From assembly GCA_031256775.1 (NCBI GenBank), contig JAIRPX010000171.1:1-64000 (forward strand): a stretch of DNA of 64,000 nucleotides, in the 5' to 3' direction. Position numbers and translations under genes: made by a program. Positions 35,936-43,946 of this stretch are shown in pieces. Each line of letters begins with the position of its first letter. Position 1 is the first letter of the stretch. This DNA comes from Dysgonamonadaceae bacterium. GTDB taxonomy: Bacteria > Bacteroidota > Bacteroidia > Bacteroidales > Azobacteroidaceae. The notes under the pieces were generated by a model that worked only from the letters and a program-made list of their open reading frames with translations, was not told where the DNA came from and ran no database searches.

Positions 35936-36887
35936 GTCTGATTATTCAATAAGTATAGTTATCGCCACATACAATAAGAAAGTATATTTGGAGCGGACTT
36001 TATTCAATCTTAACAAACAAACAAATATTAATTTTGAAATTATTGTAGTAAACGATGGTAGTTCAGATGAGACACGTGATTTTTTAAATCATATAAAGAC
36101 CGCGTATTCGCTAAAAATAATTCATAATGACTCCAATTTGGGGTTAGCAAAATCGCGTAATATAGGAATAAATAAATCTACGGGAAGCTATATATTATTT
36201 TTAGATGATGATATAATCTTAAATGATAGATATATAGAAAGATTGTATCATGATTTGAAAATCTATCCCACAAGAATACATGCAGGTAATTTATATAAAA
36301 TCAATATTGATTTTGTATTGGAATTATTTAAAAATGACACTTTGCATATCCGTATAGATGAAAAAGTTATTGAAAATATCAATATTGACCCTATATATGA
36401 ACCACTTAAAATTATTGGAAAGAATAATAATATAGATACAATAGCGTGTTGGTGGGGATTAGTTACCGGAGCAAATATCTGTATTTCAAAAGCTCAAGTA
36501 ATTAAAATAGGAATGTTCGATGAGAATTTTGTTACATGGGGACCTGAAGATGTAGATTTATGTTACAGGGCTTTCAATAACGGGATTAAATTAGCATATC
36601 ATGATGAGAATAAATTATTTCATTTGGATCATAATAGAGACTCAACAATGATGCGAAATGCAATGATTAAAAATGCGATAAAATTAGTCAAGAAATACAA
36701 TAAGACGCCGGAAATAGAAGCCTATATTAAATTTTTTAATGGAACAATCTCTTTAAATAACTTTAATGATATTTGTAGTAAGCAATATAATTATCCGGCG
36801 ATAAACATAGAGGATTATTATGTCGAATTAAAACAATATATAAAATCCAGTCAAATAATAAAATCCACAAACAATGATAGATTATAG
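35928..36887 (+). CDS. Glycosyltransferase family 2 with Glyco_transf_7C-type tail
   Basis: A 319-residue GT-A glycosyltransferase. IVVNDGSSDETRD near 39, NLGLAKSRNIG near 69, and the metal-binding FLDDD near 92. The C-terminal part has WWGLVTGANICISK and the WGPEDVDLCYRA block typical of galactosyltransferase/polypeptide-GalNAc-like GT2 enzymes. It overlaps the deacetylase gene by eight bases. Together they suggest that a HexNAc is attached and then deacetylated. Donor and acceptor are not visible. Confidence 0.87.
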   Translation: MFESDYSISIVIATYNKKVYLERTLFNLNKQTNINFEIIVVNDGSSDETRDFLNHIKTAYSLKIIHNDSNLGLAKSRNIGINKSTGSYILFLDDDIILNDRYIERLYHDLKIYPTRIHAGNLYKINIDFVLELFKNDTLHIRIDEKVIENINIDPIYEPLKIIGKNNNIDTIACWWGLVTGANICISKAQVIKIGMFDENFVTWGPEDVDLCYRAFNNGIKLAYHDENKLFHLDHNRDSTMMRNAMIKNAIKLVKKYNKTPEIEAYIKFFNGTISLNNFNDICSKQYNYPAINIEDYYVELKQYIKSSQIIKSTNNDRL

Positions 36888-37980
36888 TTTAGAGTTTGCA
36901 AAAAAAAGTTTTCCTGCATTTGATTGCAGATTATGCACATTTAGGAATAACCTGTCGTTTTATGGTTATCCACTATCACATTCCAGCGTATTTGGAATTT
37001 CAGGGAGTTTTGTTTTTGCATATTGTGATGCAAAAATAAATAAACGCTCTCCATTTCCATTAATAACAGGAATCTTTGACCAGTCTATTGAATCTTTAGC
37101 AACAGGACTAAATTGCTATTTAATGAAAAATGTATTTGAAGTTAATGACCAATATTTCGACTTTATACACGAATCATTAGAAAATCGTGTCATTGTTAAT
37201 ATATGCGTTGATTTTTTTCTATTACAAAAATATGTATATAAAAATCAAACATCCGACGAATCTTTATTCTCAACCGGAATACATTATATATCTATTGTGG
37301 GTTGTAATAGAGAGAGAAGGGAACTTATCGCAGTTGATACAACCACATCTTCGCAAATTATTGTTTTAACCGATGACATACTAAAAAAGATTTGGTTTAG
37401 TGATAAGTATAAGTTGCAGAAAGACCCTTATTTTTCGGCTAATGGAGAATGGTTTTCTATTAATGTCCCGCCACATATTGATACAGGAGACATAATAAAC
37501 TGCTCTTTGAATGCGATAAAAAGAGTTATTCAAAACTTTTTTTCTCCTCCTGCTCTTCAACCTATGGGATTGACAGGATTAGATAAATTCAGAGAGGATA
37601 TAATCGCGTGGTTTATCCCTTATAATTATTCCGATTTTATCCAAAACGGAATAAATCTAATTTATTTCTTTAATAAAAATTTTAATGGAGGAGGATTGGC
37701 CAGAAAACAATATTCTTTGTTTTTAAATCATTTATCATCAATGCTATGTGATGAGCATCTAAAAATCATATCAAGTAAATTTGCTCAAACTTCAATCTAT
37801 TGGACAAATTTCATAGAATCTCTTAAAAGATATGCAGATAACGGTTCGCTTTGTAGTAATAATGAAGATTTATTAGCCCAATTTTCAATTATATATGACG
37901 CAGAAAAAGAGCAAATGCAGTTACTCTATGAATGGTTTAATAATTATGGAATTAAACAATATAATCAATTAAATATATAA
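36874..37980 (+). CDS. BtrH-like acyltransferase/peptidase-fold protein (1)
   Basis: A 368-residue protein resembling the N-terminal domain of the butirosin protein BtrH. It begins FDCRLCTFRNNLSFYGYPLS near residues 15-34, followed by SSVFGISGSFVF. This is the 'Cys, short helix, G-rich loop' start of the papain-like fold. IHYISIVGCNRERRELIAVD near 145 supplies the region of the expected catalytic His and Asp. BtrH moves an acyl group from an ACP to an amine; an equivalent transfer of the chain to an amino sugar is the inferred role. It overlaps the glycosyltransferase gene by 14 bases. Confidence 0.65.
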   Translation: MIDYSLEFAKKSFPAFDCRLCTFRNNLSFYGYPLSHSSVFGISGSFVFAYCDAKINKRSPFPLITGIFDQSIESLATGLNCYLMKNVFEVNDQYFDFIHESLENRVIVNICVDFFLLQKYVYKNQTSDESLFSTGIHYISIVGCNRERRELIAVDTTTSSQIIVLTDDILKKIWFSDKYKLQKDPYFSANGEWFSINVPPHIDTGDIINCSLNAIKRVIQNFFSPPALQPMGLTGLDKFREDIIAWFIPYNYSDFIQNGINLIYFFNKNFNGGGLARKQYSLFLNHLSSMLCDEHLKIISSKFAQTSIYWTNFIESLKRYADNGSLCSNNEDLLAQFSIIYDAEKEQMQLLYEWFNNYGIKQYNQLNI

Positions 37981-37984
37981 TCAA

Positions 37985-38434
37985 ATGGATTTATTTTATT
38001 GCTTTAAACCGAACTTTTCAGATATAGATGCTATGAATGTAGTTCATCATTCGCGACATTTTATATGGTTTGAAAATGCACGATTTGTATTTTTGGAAAA
38101 TATTATAAAAATGAATCGTTCTGATTTTGCCCAATTGGGTGTTGCCATGCCTGTCATCGAGGCAAATTGTTGTTATAAAAATATGATTTTATTTGAACAT
38201 AAAATACGGATAGAAACAAAAATGTATTATTCGAAAGTAGGACGGTTTGCATTTAAATATAGAATGTATTGTAATGACGAAAACACTCAATATGTAGCAG
38301 AAGGATATACTAAGCACGTTTTTGTTTCGTCTGATACAAAAAAATTAATCATATCCATACCGCCTTTATTAATTGAGAAAATCAATATGGCAAAAGCCCT
38401 ATATCCAAATTTATTTTTACCTTATGAAAATTGA
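37985..38434 (+). CDS. Hot-dog acyl thioesterase (4HBT/YbgC-like)
   Basis: A 149-residue thioesterase of the 4-hydroxybenzoyl-CoA type. FSDIDAMNVVHHSRHFIWFE (residues 11-30) matches the D-x-x-x-x-V-x-x-x-Y/H-x-x-FE active-site signature, with D13/D15 and E30. It may release the finished chain from the ACP or edit stalled intermediates. Aryl polyene clusters contain a similar gene. It starts five bases after the BtrH-like gene. Confidence 0.82.
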   Translation: MDLFYCFKPNFSDIDAMNVVHHSRHFIWFENARFVFLENIIKMNRSDFAQLGVAMPVIEANCCYKNMILFEHKIRIETKMYYSKVGRFAFKYRMYCNDENTQYVAEGYTKHVFVSSDTKKLIISIPPLLIEKINMAKALYPNLFLPYEN

Positions 38435-38439
38435 TATAA

Positions 38440-39417
38440 ATGTTTAATTGTGTATCCAATATTTTATCCGAATATTTATCCGAAAAGGATCAATTCATTG
38501 ATGAGACGGTTCTTTTTATTCTTGGCATCCCGCTAATTGTCAATTTTGAAAAATTTTATAATCCACTATCAGAAAGTAGCTTCTATCTGAATATTATTAA
38601 TCCGTACTTCTTGGATAATTTATCAACTTCTACTAATGCCTATATTGAATTTAATAGAAATGGCGAAATTCAACAATTGGCCGAAAGTTTGGATAATGAT
38701 AAATCCAACATTGTAATAATTTCAGATAATATTCTATATGATGATTATAAAACATACACAAATGATGTACCTTTATACTGTTTGTTAAATAAACGAGACA
38801 TAGCTGAAAAATTGCTTTCTTTTAATGAACATTCGTATTCAAATAATATAAATGTTTCACTAAAAATAGATGCTAATAATACCTGTGGAGTTTCGTTTTC
38901 TCATTTTATGAACTCTTGGGATGTATATAAAAATAATTATTTTAATTCTAATTATATCTTCTTTTCTTTACCATTTTATATAGAAGAATTTGATTATAGT
39001 AAACTCATAATTAATGCGTTAAAAAGACAGTCTTTGTGTTTGAATAGTCCCGGCAATGGATATAAATCTTTATTGACATATAGGAATATAATAATACAGG
39101 AAAAAAGAACGGAAATTGTTGATTACTATAGAACTCAAGTGGAAATCACATTAAAAAAATATATCAGATTAAAAGAATTTGACATGTATAGAGGCAAATA
39201 CGCTGATGCTTTGACTATCAATATAGATAAATTACCGGTGTGTGTTGAAAAGTTAGTATTAGCGCTTAATGAAGCAAAAAAACAATGGATAGATATATTG
39301 AAATTGCACGAGACAGAAAAGACATTCTCAACAAAAGAATTTCTATTATTTTTAGATTCGATTATTGAAAAAGAGAAGAATATTGCAGATACATTCAGTA
39401 AATTATTTAGAATATGA
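38440..39417 (+). CDS. Degenerate BtrH-like protein (2)
   Basis: A 325-residue protein with no clear database-style motif. Its layout parallels the BtrH-like proteins on either side: a beta-rich first half, then a helical second half in which RGKYADAL and CVEKLVLALNEAKKQWIDIL align by pattern with the GG..R and SxxWxEL segments of its neighbours. The N-terminal Cys-containing start of the other two is missing, so it may be a non-catalytic paralogue or subunit. It lies six bases after the thioesterase gene and overlaps the next gene by four bases. Confidence 0.5.
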   Translation: MFNCVSNILSEYLSEKDQFIDETVLFILGIPLIVNFEKFYNPLSESSFYLNIINPYFLDNLSTSTNAYIEFNRNGEIQQLAESLDNDKSNIVIISDNILYDDYKTYTNDVPLYCLLNKRDIAEKLLSFNEHSYSNNINVSLKIDANNTCGVSFSHFMNSWDVYKNNYFNSNYIFFSLPFYIEEFDYSKLIINALKRQSLCLNSPGNGYKSLLTYRNIIIQEKRTEIVDYYRTQVEITLKKYIRLKEFDMYRGKYADALTINIDKLPVCVEKLVLALNEAKKQWIDILKLHETEKTFSTKEFLLFLDSIIEKEKNIADTFSKLFRI

Positions 39418-40457
39418 CAAATAATATTAAGCGTATAAACCATAATATATCAGGGAATTGTTTTTGTTCCTCATTCAGTAACTTACTTCAGTTTCACGGA
39501 TATAAGTATGACGAATCTGTAATATATGGATTAAGTTGCTGTATTTATTTGGGTTTTGTAGGAATGGTTAATAAGCATATATATAATATCGTTGTTAATT
39601 ACCCAAATATGTTACCTTCATTAGTATCAAATACCGGATTAAAGTATAGAACAATCAATTCAAAAAATCCTGCTGATGAATTAAAATGTATAATGGATTT
39701 ATTTAACAGTAATCATATTATAGTTTTACAATTACACCCATCTTTATGTGTGCCAAATCGCAATGAAACAGCAGGTTTTGTCTCGTATGCCCCGGCGCAT
39801 TGGATAACAGTTGTTGGATGTGATATGAATAACGAGATTTTTTATTATTACGATAATAGAAGTTTTAATCTAAAAGAAATCCCGTTCGATAAATTTTTTG
39901 AGGGAAGGGATAAAGGCATAGAAGATACAAATCCTCGACGCACATTATATTTATTTGACTTTTGCAATGAATTGTATTCTCTTGAAACATCTATTAAGTT
40001 ATCATTAAATTCAACAATTAATTTAAATCTTTATCAAAACAGAGTATTATCAATGTATTCTTCTGCAAGTGGATTAAATAAATTCCTACGAGTGATTGAT
40101 GCTTGGACTAAATTTTTATCATCCGAACAAATCCAAGAGAATTTATTAAGAATGAAAATTTCAATAACCGGAGGTTATAGTGTTAAGGGTGGATACAGGA
40201 TGCTGTTTGTTCGATATTTAAACTTTTTATCTTTCTATTTCAATGATAATCGTCTTATCGACATATCTAATATTTATAGAGAATCAGCATCGTTATGGGA
40301 TGAACTTTTAGTTTTAATAGACGATGTTTTACTCGCAAAAAAAGCGTTAAATAAAGAGTTATTAAATGCTTTCAAGCATATCATATCCTGCATTTTTATT
40401 TTTGAGCAAAAAGGTTTTTCAAAATTAAATGAATGGAATGTTTTTTGTAATTTATAA
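39414..40457 (+). CDS. BtrH-like acyltransferase/peptidase-fold protein (3)
   Basis: A 347-residue protein with a clear BtrH_N-like start, GNCFCSSFSNLLQFHGYKYD near 14-33, then VIYGLSC. HWITVVGCDMNNEIFYYYDN near 123-142 contains the likely catalytic His and Asp/Asn of a C39/papain-like fold. The C-terminal helical half (GGYSVKGGYRMLFVRYLNFL) has counterparts in the two preceding paralogues. It is the last gene of the AT-rich operon; a new promoter follows before the TonB receptor. Confidence 0.65.
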   Translation: MTNNIKRINHNISGNCFCSSFSNLLQFHGYKYDESVIYGLSCCIYLGFVGMVNKHIYNIVVNYPNMLPSLVSNTGLKYRTINSKNPADELKCIMDLFNSNHIIVLQLHPSLCVPNRNETAGFVSYAPAHWITVVGCDMNNEIFYYYDNRSFNLKEIPFDKFFEGRDKGIEDTNPRRTLYLFDFCNELYSLETSIKLSLNSTINLNLYQNRVLSMYSSASGLNKFLRVIDAWTKFLSSEQIQENLLRMKISITGGYSVKGGYRMLFVRYLNFLSFYFNDNRLIDISNIYRESASLWDELLVLIDDVLLAKKALNKELLNAFKHIISCIFIFEQKGFSKLNEWNVFCNL

Positions 40458-40470
40458 TCATTTATTATTG

Positions 40471-40502
40471 CTTGGAAAACTCGAAAAAAGTTTATACTTT
40501 TG
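40471..40502 (+). promoter_or_regulatory. Promoter of the TonB-dependent receptor
   Basis: CTTG (40471-40474) and TACTTTTG (40495-40502) are 20 bases apart, close to TTTG-N19/20-TAnnTTTG. It lies 50 bases before the receptor ATG and gives this gene transcription independent of BGC1. Confidence 0.6.
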
Positions 40503-40552
40503 CGCCGCAAAAAACAAAATGAATAAACAAAATAAATATAAATATTATAAAT

Positions 40553-42889
40553 ATGGTAAGTAAACAAAACAATGTTAATGTTAATCTAACATTATTATTC
40601 ATCGCAATCATGTTACTACTGACGCATTACGACTGCATGAGTCAGCAATATACCCAAACTATTCGCGGAACGGTATTTGATAAATTTTCGCGGCAAACTT
40701 TACCGGGAGCAAACATTATTGTAACCTCCGAAGGACAGACTTTGGGAACTGCAAGCGATGCAAACGGAGAGTTCATTATACGAAATGTGGCAGCCGGCAG
40801 GTGCGACGTCAAAGCGTCGATGATCGGATTTGTTCCGTATATATCCAACAACGTGCTTGTTTATTCCGGCAAAGAAACCGTACTTGAAATCGCATTGGAA
40901 GAAACCGCGCTGTCGCTTGACGAAGTTGTCGTTACCCCAAAAGTCGAAAAAGAATTACCGTTAAACAAACAGGCGGTTGTAAGCGCTCGAATGTTTGCAA
41001 GTGAAGAGGCAAACCGCTATGCCGGTTCGTGGGGCGACATTGGACGAATGGTCTCCAACCTCGCAGGAGTAGCCTCTGCCAACGATACAAAAAATGACAT
41101 TATTATACGTGGAAATTCGCCAATGGGACTGTCGTGGCGTTTGGATGGGTTTGAAATTCCCAATCCAAATCATTTTGGAGAAATGGGCGGTACAGGCGGA
41201 CGTATCGGAATGATAAACAATAACCAATTGGCAAACTCCGATTTTTATACCGGCGCTTTTCCTGCCGAGTTCGGCAATGCCACCTCGGGCATTTTCGACT
41301 TGCGGTTGCGCAACGGAAACAATAACAAACACGAATTTCTTGCATCGCTCGGTTTCAACGGCGTAGAAATGAGCGCAGAAGGTCCGCTATCGAAAGGCGG
41401 CGCATCCTATCTGATAAACGGACGCTATTCCTTTTTGGACATACTTCAAATGATGGGCGTTCCGATGCAATCGGTGCCGGAATATACGGATGTATCAGCC
41501 AAAGTGAATGTTCCGATGAAAAAGGCAAATCTTTCCATTGTTGCGCTTGCAGGCAAAAGTTTTATCGAATACGAGCCGGAAAAAGATGACGACCAGATTG
41601 CAGGCGACAAAGGAACGGCAGGTAAAATGAATGGAAAACAATTATTTACTGGCGTAAATTATACTTATTGGTTTAATTCGGCAACACGAATAGAAAATCG
41701 CTTTTCCGGTCAATATTTCAAACAGAATGTAAACCAAACACTCTTTGACTACGATTTGCAGCAAAGTACGCCCGACCTGAATAAAGTTACGCGCGAAGGA
41801 AGGTTTACATACCGATCCGACATCAGCCACAGGGCAAACAGCCAAAATAACATCAAGACAGGATTGGGCATCGACATGTTTTTAACAGAAATGAGTACAA
41901 TGTACAAAAATGCTGTTTTGAACGATTTTGCAGGCAATTCCGGCTTGTTGAAAGCATACGCGCAGTGGCAGCATTATTTTCACCCGTCGTTTTTCATGAC
42001 GGCGGGCATGCACGGTCAATATTACATGCTGAACGGCGATTACTCCATTGAGCCGCGACTTGGTTTCAAATGGAGCCTTTCGCCGGTTTCGTCCGTCAGT
42101 TTAGGCGGCGGATTGTATTCACAGCTTCAGCCGCGTCTTGCCTATTTCTATAAAGACAACGGGGAGTTGAAAAACAAGTCGTTAAAGATGACCAAAAGTT
42201 GGCAAACCGTAGCGGGATATAATCATAAAATTGCCGACAAATTCCAACTCAAAGCGGAGCTGTATTATCAGTATCTGTTTAACGTGCCTGTCATACCGGA
42301 TATTCCCGAAGAATCCATTCTCAATTTCGGCGACGAAGCGTTTAACAGTTGGAATTATGTCTTTGTGAACAAGGGTGTTGGTGCAAATTACGGCGTCGAA
42401 CTTACGCTTGAGAAATTCTTCGATAACAATTACTATTTTTTGCTCACAACGTCGCTGTATCAGTCACAGTATAAAGGATATGACGGGGTAAATCGCAGTA
42501 CAAAATTTGCCGGTAATTACTCGCTAAACGCCCTGTTGGGTTACGAATGGAAACTCGGTAAGCGGAATTTGCTGTCGGTAAACGGAAAAGTATCATACAT
42601 GGGTGGCAAGCGTTACGTTCCGGCAAGCGTTCAAAACGAAGGCGACGAGTTGATTTACGATTACAGTCGCGCTTATGCAGAGCATCTTCCCGCCTATTTC
42701 CGTGCTGATTTGAATGCAAATCTTAAAATCAATTTCAAAAAAGTATCGTTAGAGTATTTTTTTGAAATAGCCAATCTCACTAACCATAAAAACGTATGGG
42801 TAAAGCACTATAACGTTGCTCGCGGTAGCGACGTCATAACGTATCAGTATGGTCTTATGCCTATGGGAGGCTTGCGGTTTTATTTTTAG
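40553..42889 (+). CDS. TonB-dependent outer-membrane receptor
   Basis: A 778-residue receptor with an N-terminal hydrophobic export signal, a carboxypeptidase-regulatory-like domain (TIRGTVFDKFSRQTLPGANI near 37-56), a plug domain (NDIIIRGNSPMGLSWRLDG near 181-199) and a C-terminal barrel ending in LRFYF. It would import a ligand using TonB energy; the ligand is unknown. Its base composition and codon use look like the ICE backbone and chromosome rather than the very AT-rich BGC1 genes before it. It may therefore be a separate acquisition or a self-uptake or immunity partner. A terminator follows. Confidence 0.9.
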   Translation: MVSKQNNVNVNLTLLFIAIMLLLTHYDCMSQQYTQTIRGTVFDKFSRQTLPGANIIVTSEGQTLGTASDANGEFIIRNVAAGRCDVKASMIGFVPYISNNVLVYSGKETVLEIALEETALSLDEVVVTPKVEKELPLNKQAVVSARMFASEEANRYAGSWGDIGRMVSNLAGVASANDTKNDIIIRGNSPMGLSWRLDGFEIPNPNHFGEMGGTGGRIGMINNNQLANSDFYTGAFPAEFGNATSGIFDLRLRNGNNNKHEFLASLGFNGVEMSAEGPLSKGGASYLINGRYSFLDILQMMGVPMQSVPEYTDVSAKVNVPMKKANLSIVALAGKSFIEYEPEKDDDQIAGDKGTAGKMNGKQLFTGVNYTYWFNSATRIENRFSGQYFKQNVNQTLFDYDLQQSTPDLNKVTREGRFTYRSDISHRANSQNNIKTGLGIDMFLTEMSTMYKNAVLNDFAGNSGLLKAYAQWQHYFHPSFFMTAGMHGQYYMLNGDYSIEPRLGFKWSLSPVSSVSLGGGLYSQLQPRLAYFYKDNGELKNKSLKMTKSWQTVAGYNHKIADKFQLKAELYYQYLFNVPVIPDIPEESILNFGDEAFNSWNYVFVNKGVGANYGVELTLEKFFDNNYYFLLTTSLYQSQYKGYDGVNRSTKFAGNYSLNALLGYEWKLGKRNLLSVNGKVSYMGGKRYVPASVQNEGDELIYDYSRAYAEHLPAYFRADLNANLKINFKKVSLEYFFEIANLTNHKNVWVKHYNVARGSDVITYQYGLMPMGGLRFYF

Positions 42890-42910
42890 AGGCATACATC
42901 TGAATCAAAT

Positions 42911-42947
42911 AAAAAAGCATCCTGCATAGGATGCTTTTTTATTTTTT
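42911..42947. terminator. Intrinsic terminator after the TonB receptor
   Basis: A 12-base perfect stem (AAAAAAGCATCC with GGATGCTTTTTT) and 6-base loop followed by ATTTTTT. It works on the plus strand and, through the A-run, possibly on both strands. From here to 43,250 I see no convincing gene; a 72-codon minus-strand frame at 42905-43123 is not supported. Confidence 0.8.
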
Positions 42948-43250
42948 AACGTAAATCGCGACTTCATATCCGAAAAGACTTTATCGCCATGTTTTTTTAA
43001 TGCTTTGAAGTAAATGGGAACGAGTTTCGCCATTATGGTAAGGAATTGTACAAGTGTGAAGTAGTTTTTAATCGCTATACTTCTATTTGGGATTATCAGA
43101 CTGTTCAATATGTTCACAAGCAATATTTTCCCGCTTCATTTTCGGATATACTCCGTAGTTGATGAAATCTGTTACACGCTATTTGCTACAATAGATTTTG
43201 TATTCAATAGTTTTTATTCATATAAAAACGAAAATCATAAACAGCAAAAA

Positions 43251-43878
43251 ATGAAACGACAATTCCTTTCAACGAAGTTTATCCTCACACTGCAGGAAGC
43301 TTCACAAAAGGGCGTTGATATAGACGCTAAGGTATTGGAAAACAGTTATAACGAATTTTTCGATGTCTTGTTTTCAGAAACGTCATTGCCACAAAACAAG
43401 GCTGATACTCTTTCTATACTGCACTACACGCGGGTTGAACTTTCTGTATTAAGGCAAAACTCAAAGAGGATGAAAAAAAAATGTAGCAATCTTCCTGCAA
43501 AAAGCCATCGAAATAGTCGATATGCAGAAGGAATGGATGGAAAAACAGCTTTTGGCAAAGCAAAGCGCCGAATATTGCCCGATTGCGGGACATTCTGCAA
43601 AGCAAACTAAATTGAAATGGACAGGTAGCATTATCGAATGGGTAGAATTGATTTATACCTTATATCTTGTAAGAAGAATCAACGGGGGTAAAATTACACT
43701 CAAAGAACTGTTCATACAAATGGGTACATTCTTTGATTTTGAAGTAAAAGAATTTGCCAACTATTTTATGAATATCAAAAGCCGTAAAGACGGCAATCGG
43801 ACAAAGTTCATGGACGTTTTGAAGAATACCTTGCTTGAATATATGTCGGAATTTGATCGGAAGTCGTCGCGGAAATAA
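43251..43878 (+). pseudogene. rteC: RteC-like regulator, frameshifted
   Basis: Two overlapping frames together encode one RteC-family protein of about 208 residues. The first part runs MKRQFLSTKFILTLQEA to QNSKRMKKK. The second continues VAIFLQKAIEIVDMQKEWME through WTGSIIEWVELIYTL and KELFIQMGTFFDFEVKEF to the stop at 43878. The frame changes in a run of nine A (43473-43481); eight A would restore one reading frame. In CTnDOT, RteC activates expression of the small RNA RteR and thereby excision and transfer control. Either this copy is inactive, or the A-run slips or was misread. Confidence 0.75.
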
Positions 43879-43890
43879 TACCTTGACAAA

Positions 43891-43922
43891 TTTGCAAATT
43901 CTGCATTATTTTTGTATTTTTG
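43891..43922 (+). promoter_or_regulatory. Promoter of the AlbA_2-type gene
   Basis: TTTG (43891-43894), 20 bases, then TATTTTTG (43915-43922). This is a good Bacteroidetes promoter and places the start at the ATG at 43947 rather than at an upstream codon inside the -7 box. Confidence 0.75.
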
Positions 43923-43946
43923 CACGGTCGTTTACAGATAGATATA

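Noticed and set aside
23771-40457. BGC1 as a classical aryl polyene or flexirubin cluster
   Set aside because: Aryl starter genes (ammonia-lyase, CoA ligase, aromatic hydroxylase) and the MMPL exporter are missing, while BtrH-like and deacetylase genes are extra; only the KS/KR/DH/ACP core and LolA-like carrier are shared.
42905-43123. 72-codon minus-strand frame (MLVNILNSLIIP) between the TonB receptor and rteC
   Set aside because: No family recognised; it spans the intrinsic terminator at 42911-42940 and has no clear start context.
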